Shown here: in pieces, positions 58,697 to 64,000 of the stretch
How the letters are laid out: the number at the start of each line of letters is the position of its first letter
How positions within the stretch are numbered: the first letter of the stretch is position 1
DNA from: Tolypocladium sp. Sup5 PDA-1
Lineage: Eukaryota > Ascomycota > Sordariomycetes > Hypocreales > Ophiocordycipitaceae
Assembly (NCBI GenBank): GCA_000750105.3
Contig: JPHH03000015.1
Coordinates: 310,001-374,000, forward strand
DNA: 64,000 nt
Reading direction: 5' to 3'
Notes under the pieces: model-generated
What the model saw: only the letters and a program-made list of their open reading frames with translations
Told to the model about the DNA's origin: nothing
Database searches by the model: none
Position numbers and translations under genes: made by a program

Positions 58697-61600
58697 TCAC
58701 TCCGTCAACGCCTGGAGCGCCTGCGTGAGCGTCACGACCCTCAGGCTGCGCCCCCTCTTGAGCCCCTGGGCGCTGGACGCCTGCTGCTGCGGGTTCGTGA
58801 CCGTCGGGCTGCGCGCGTCGTCCCACTTGCGGAGCACGCGCTTGAGGTCGCGCGGGATGCCCTCGAGCACGACCGTCGAGACGGGCACGAAGGGGCGGTC
58901 CTCGATGCCGGCGGCGAGGATGGCGTACTCTTGCGCAAAGTCGAGGGCGTTGCGGAAGGACGCGTACTGCGAGTTGGCGCGGGCGCCGACGACAATGTAC
59001 ATCTCGAAGAAGGCGTCGAGGACGTAGATGCTGAACGGGGAGAGGTCGACCTGGCCGAACGGGCTAATCTCGAAGATCTACAAGGAGTCAGTCAATTTGC
59101 TACCTTGCGACGTAACAGTGCGAGGGTGGAGATGGCGGCGCTTACCTGCTGCCGCGAGTCTGCATCCGAGCAGAATAGTCTGCTGCAGTACTTGTCGTAG
59201 TTTGGCTTCAGCCTCCAGTGATCGGCCGAGTGCGGCCTCGAGCTCCCATCCCCAAAGATGTTCCAAAAGGACGCCGGCTCGCTGCCGTCCTCGTACTCGA
59301 CGAGCTCGCCCGTCAGAGTCAAGTCCATGCCAATCAGCCGCGCGCAGCTGACCTCGGTCACGTCGCTCCCCTTGCCCTTCCACAGGCAGCATTTGCCAGA
59401 CTGCGTGAGGAGATACGTGAAGCCGGCGCAGAGACTCGACGCCGCAAAGTCGACCTCGTCAAAGGCCACTTGTCCCAGGTACTGCCGCCCGCAGAGCATG
59501 TTGGGCGCGAGCGAGTCGTACTTGTTGCTCGATCCTCTCCTGACGATGATGACGCCGCCCAAGGCCTGAAGGAACTCGGCCGACTCCTTTCCCTGGCGCA
59601 GCTTGACCAGCTTGCCGCCCAGTGACTTTGCCTCACGCTGGACAAACAGCTGCGCGTCCTCCGCCGTGGCCTCGGGGACTTCGTCGCCGACCCAAAAGTA
59701 CACCTCAAACATCTTCTTGCCAGCGGCATTGGCAAAGTTGTGCGCGCAGACATACATCTCTTGCTCGAACAGGACGCGCTCATTCTGTGCCGACACCGGA
59801 ATCTTCTTGCCGTCTCCAAATATCTGGAACATATGGAACCCCAGGCTGGTGATCTTAGCACCCGTCGATGGATAGTTCATCAGAATCTCCGCGGGATCGA
59901 CCTTGACGGCAGTTCTGGGACGTTCAGGACCGAAGAAGTCCGTCAACAGCGTGGATACTTCGCTCGCCTGCTTCGTAGGGGATCGCACAGGCGACGCCAT
60001 CGCCGGAGGAGACCTCAACCCACTACCAGACAGCCCTGACAACGGTCGAACGGCACCTCTCGACTTGGGCCTGGGCGTTGCAGGCTCAGCAACCGGCGCG
60101 TCAAAGGATGGCTTCGGCGCAGGGGATGGCGACTTGAATGATGCCCCAACCCGTGGTGATCGTGGTGCGCTCATAGATGGCAGCGAGTCGCGGTCGCTCT
60201 TGGTTGGTGATGGCAAAGGATCCGGCAGCGGCCTCTCAGACAGCTTAATAGGAGATCTAGATCCAGTCCGTTGATGCGTCAGTCTGGCTGGCTCCTTGGG
60301 CGGCTCTGGCTTAGCATCGATAGCAGGTGCCTCGTCCAGGAATCTGGACATTCGCTTCATGTCCAGCTTTCTGGGAGAACTCGGCTGGGGAGCTTCCTCG
60401 GGCGCCTCCTCGGGCAGTCGAGAAGCCGACACCTGGGTATCTGCCTGTGTGTCCACACTTATCGTCTGCTTGCGGAGGAACGATGGCGTCGTGGGCTCTG
60501 GTGCCTTTGTGTTTGCGCTGGGGGTCGCCTCTGGCCTAGCACCCGCCGGCTTACCGCGAAAAGCCGCCTTTGCAGCCACCTGCTGCTGTATCGACAACGG
60601 CGCTGGCTTCTCGTTGGTGGATATAGGCTCTTCTCGCACTTCCTCTGGTTTCGATGAACTGCTCGGTAGTTTCCGCTCTGGTTCCTTGGGCTTTGCTGGT
60701 TCTGCCGGAGCAGGAGCTGGAGCAGCAGCCTCTGCCGGCTTGGTACTGCTCGGCGCTGACGCCGCTGATGAACCCGCCGGGGCTTTTCTCCTAGGGCCAC
60801 GAGCTCGGTTCTTAGTCATGTGCGTCAGTTGAGGGCCGGGAGCAGCCGGCTCTGTGGCATCGCCAGCGCTTGTGTTTCGCTGAGAGCCAGAGTCGTCGGG
60901 GCTCTGGCCGCCATTCGTAGCCATGGGAGGGGGTCCTCTAGCCAGCATTCCCGCCAGAGCTGGACTGAAACGGTCCGCAAGCTTGCCTCCGCCTCCGCCA
61001 CCGCCGGCACGGCTCTGTTGTAGCCTCGAGGGCGCGCTCGTCTCCTTTTGCAGGCTAGGGATATCCCGTGGCTCTGGGGCACGTTTCGCCGCCTTGGTTT
61101 CGGTGGACACACGGCGAGGCTTCTCCAGGGTAGGACTCTTCGCAGGAGGCGCCGCTGTGTTTGGAGATCTGGCTGAGAAGGCGGGCTGGCTAGGTATCCG
61201 CTTTGGACCAGGCGTTGGCTTAGGGGTGTCGGCCTTTTTCGGTTGTTCTGCGGGCTTCGTCTCCGTCACACTGTCCTTCCTGGCCCCGGTCATAGGTCTC
61301 CCGAGCTCGGCCCTCTTCGCGAGTCCCTCGGGCACTGGCTTGTCGGCGGCGGTTGTCGGGCTTCTCGTGATTCCCTTGCCCTCTGCCTGTGCTTTCTTGA
61401 AGTCCTCCCGTTTCTTCAGGATGGCTTCCTTGAACTCATCCTTGCGATCGTTCTTCTTGGGGCCGTCCGTCAGATTCAGGGCCGCCTTGCCGCGAAGGAT
61501 GTTGTCCTTGAGTTCGTCTGGAGCGACGTAGTTTTGCGTCTTCGTCCTGCGTAGATTGCCAAACACATTCTTAAACTCTGGCTCCTGTGTTTTGGCACCA

Positions 61601-63581
61601 TCCTGCCCGGATGGCCGTTGCTTCAGGTTGGCACGAAAGTCCTTCTTAGGCGGAGTTTCGGGCTTGGACTTGGCTGAAGCCGGACTGGTGGCCGACCGCT
61701 TCTTTTCCGGCGCCGGGCTTTCTTGGCCATCTGCCGGCTTCTCTTCATCCGGTTCCGGCTTGGACATCTTCTCAGCATCGCTAGGCTTCGCAGCGTGCCC
61801 AAAAGCTGGCCGGTTTGCATGAGGCGGAGGCGAGTAGATGCCCCCGAGGCCGGTGGTATTCGGTTTCGCCACCTCGCCCATGGGTGATTGCCTCATAAGT
61901 CCACCGATGCTGACCTGGTGCTTGTGCGAGATCAGAGACGCCGGCCGGCCCGCCTCAGTGGTGCGTCCAGGCTTCCCCTTGTTGAGCTCGGACATCCAGC
62001 CGGGTTGGGACTGCGTCGGTTTCGGCGGCAGCTTGGGCGACTCGGGCCTGTTCAAGGCGCTCTCTAGCCAACTCGACTTTGTCGGGCTCCAGCGACGCGG
62101 GTCCATCGTTTTCGAGGGGCTGCTTGGAAGAGCAGCATCATCGTCTCGCTTCGAGGCGCGCTCCGTATCCAAAGCCAAGTCCTTGGCAGAAGATTTAGGT
62201 GCCGTTTCCTGCGCGGCCTCCTTTTCTCCATGCCGTGACGTCGGCCTGCTCGAGCCTGGAGTCGTTGAGGGGCCGCGGATCGTACTCTGTGGCCGTGAGC
62301 CTGCTTGTGAAGAGCCTCTGTCATAAGTGTTGCGGTTTGAAGCCACCGAGTCGGCGCGCGTCAAGCCCGGAGGACTGGTAACGCTCCATCGCTTGACGCT
62401 GTCGCTTCGCTTCATCATGGCGCTCTGTACGAAGCCACCCATGCCCTTTGTCGGAGAGCTCGCACGAATCGGGGACGTCCTGCCTGTTGGAGAGGCGATG
62501 GTTTGCTCTGTCAGGGGCTTGTCGTCGGCTGGACCGTCATAGCGAGGAGGGTTCAGCGAAACAGGAGAGCCGAGTATTCCCGGCGTCAAGGGAGCGTCGG
62601 CATCGGAACGCAACGAGGGCCGTTCCTTGGGTGTTTCTGCCGACATGCCTGGCAGCTGGGCCTTGACGGATGCCATGTCCAGCCGGTCCTCGTCCTCGAC
62701 CTGGTGGCGTCTGTACGCGGCCGAGCCGAGGCCCCTGTCGGCAGTCTGGCGGAACCACGACGGGTCCTTGGAGCCAAGGGCCTGCGCTATCTGCTCCTTG
62801 GAGAAGGACTGCTCCGTGGATGACGCGGGTTCCTGCGTCCCGGCGAGCGACCTCTGGGTCGCATTCTGGGCTGCGACCATACTCAGCGGCCGGCTGCCGC
62901 CCCGCGAGTTGGGCCGCCGCTGCTGCCAGGACAGGGTCGACGATCTGGCTGGTGGCGTCGATGCGCTCGCCCGTTTCGTCTCCGATGCGTCGACCGGAGC
63001 CTGGTTCTCCTTGGTGGGCGAGCCCGACAGAGCCATTGGGGTCGCGTCTGCGGGTGGCTCGACGGACTGCTCGCGGAACGCGCTGGGCGATTCGAGCTTC
63101 AATGCTTCGGAGAGGTGCACGCTTCGGCGGCTCGATCGCGGCGAGGGAGTATTCGCGGGAGACGACTTCTGCGGCGAGATGGATCTGGCGCGTTCTGCGC
63201 GAGTTGCGGTCAGCAGAGGCACTCGAGCGTTGTCAATGTCCAAGTCATCCCCCCGCTCCGGGTGTGGGATGGCAGCAGCAAAACCTTTCACGGCTGCCGG
63301 GTGACCGAACAGCTGTTCAGGCTGGCAAGGCTGGCAAGCCGATGTAAGAGCGCACCCACGGCCCAGCCAGGTCGGATGCCTTGCCATGCCAACCGTGCAC
63401 CCGAGGCACGGTCTACTTGGACACCTGGGTTCGTCAACGACTAACCTTCTCTCCTGGCCTGGCGCTCCCGCTTGGCGGCGAGGAACTCCTCGAGCTCACG
63501 AGCCCGCACCTCGTCGTCTTCGATCTGCTGGCCGCGCAACCGCTCGACCTGCTCGAGGAACTGCGAGACCTCGTCGGACAT
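58697..63581 (-). CDS. Large DUF4045-gelsolin domain protein
   Basis: Three exons, 63581-63446, 63194-59146 and 59077-58697, give 1521 residues. The N-terminus (MSDEVSQFLEQVERLRGQ) is a short charged coiled coil. It is followed by a very long disordered Ser/Pro/Lys-rich region with repeats of the kind seen in DUF4045 proteins. The last 380 residues look folded and contain gelsolin/villin-like repeats: HMFQIFGDGKKIPV, then EMYVCAHNF and EVYFWVGDEV, then RLFCSDADSRQQIFEISPFGQVDL and FFEMYIVVGARANS. Fungal proteins of this design are thought to bind or remodel actin, though direct function here is inference. Intron 1 is 251 bp, much longer than most here, and contains an in-frame ATG at 63387 that could start a shorter isoform. 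It is convergent with the acyltransferase gene. Confidence 0.82.
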
Positions 63582-64000
63582 GGCTCGTTGGCGGCTACCA
63601 CTGCGGCTGTGTGCTGGCTGTTGCTTTTGCTGCTCTGCGCTGCTGCTGCTGCTGCTGCTCCGTGTCGATGCTTGCTGCTGATTCTTCCTAGGAGACCATG
63701 ACAATCCGACGCACACGCGTGCACGCCGTCCCGGCAAGAAATTCAGGTGTGTCTGCTTGCTGTCCTCGACACGCAAATGGATGGCAGGGTCAGATGGATG
63801 GAGGTGGACGCCTTCTGTTGACTTTGGAGTCGTCGGTGGGAGGGGTGACGCACCAGCCCAGCGGCCCAGCTCCCGTCCACGGGGGCCCCATTAATACCGG
63901 CCCAGCAGCGCGGCCCAGCTCGATCCGACCTGTGCCCGTCACCATTTTAGCGTGTCGCAGAGGCTGCGTGCCTCACTACAGGTGGTGCCTCAGCCCCAGT
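63582..64000. other. Upstream flank of the gelsolin-domain gene
   Basis: Likely leader and promoter of the minus-strand gene ending at 63581, with a GCTGCTGCT-type repeat at about 63639-63659. The remaining bases up to the window edge show no gene. Confidence 0.5.

Noticed and set aside
1..64000. tRNA, rRNA, CRISPR or transposon genes.
   Set aside because: A visual search for GGTTCRANYCC-like B boxes, direct-repeat arrays and transposase or reverse-transcriptase motifs found nothing convincing.

Overview
The window looks like a nuclear chromosome segment of a filamentous ascomycete (Pezizomycotina, most likely Sordariomycetes). The evidence is short introns (mostly 50-130 bp) with GT-AG ends and CTAAC-type branch sites, strongly GC-ending codons, and proteins of fungal type such as Med15 with poly-Q, Sec12, DUF5672, DUF2457 and DUF4045-gelsolin. 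All gene models were read by eye from splice sites and frame continuity; no database search was possible. Species and most fine functions are inference.

Layout: (1) 0.46-5.3 kb, Mediator subunit MED15 (minus), followed by a 7.4 kb stretch without a convincing gene. (2) 12.7-19.5 kb, a dense block: a divergent pair of DUF5672 putative glycosyltransferases, SEC12 (the Sar1 exchange factor) and an aldehyde dehydrogenase. (3) 20.9-23.0 kb, a bZIP factor whose first exon is unresolved, then about 6.5 kb without a gene. (4) 29.5-37.7 kb, an SMP-30/gluconolactonase-like protein, an alpha-N-terminal protein methyltransferase, a Cys-rich protein of unknown function, and ATP synthase subunit delta (ATP16). 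A 5.9 kb gene-free stretch follows. (5) 43.6-63.6 kb, the dense right half: a DUF2457-like acidic protein, SAR1, a patatin-like lipase, SEC63, a DENN/DUF4484 protein, a 1-acylglycerol-3-phosphate acyltransferase, and a 1521-residue DUF4045-gelsolin protein.

Shared functions: SEC12, SAR1 and SEC63 all act at the ER membrane, in COPII budding and protein translocation. Sec12 is the direct activator of Sar1. The patatin-like lipase and the acyltransferase both work on glycerolipids. These genes lie kilobases apart on both strands, so this is co-location and not an operon-like cluster.

Most notable points: a GC-AG intron in ATP16; a single in-frame TAG interrupting a coding-like upstream reading frame of the Cys-rich gene; a DUF5672 paralogue lacking the usual aspartate; stop-free introns of 51 and 60 nt in the lipase and SEC63; and a short TACTCCGTAC/TACGGAGTA-type sequence that recurs across the gene-poor stretches but was not noticed in coding exons. 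I found no tRNA, rRNA, CRISPR, intact transposon or virus-derived sequence.
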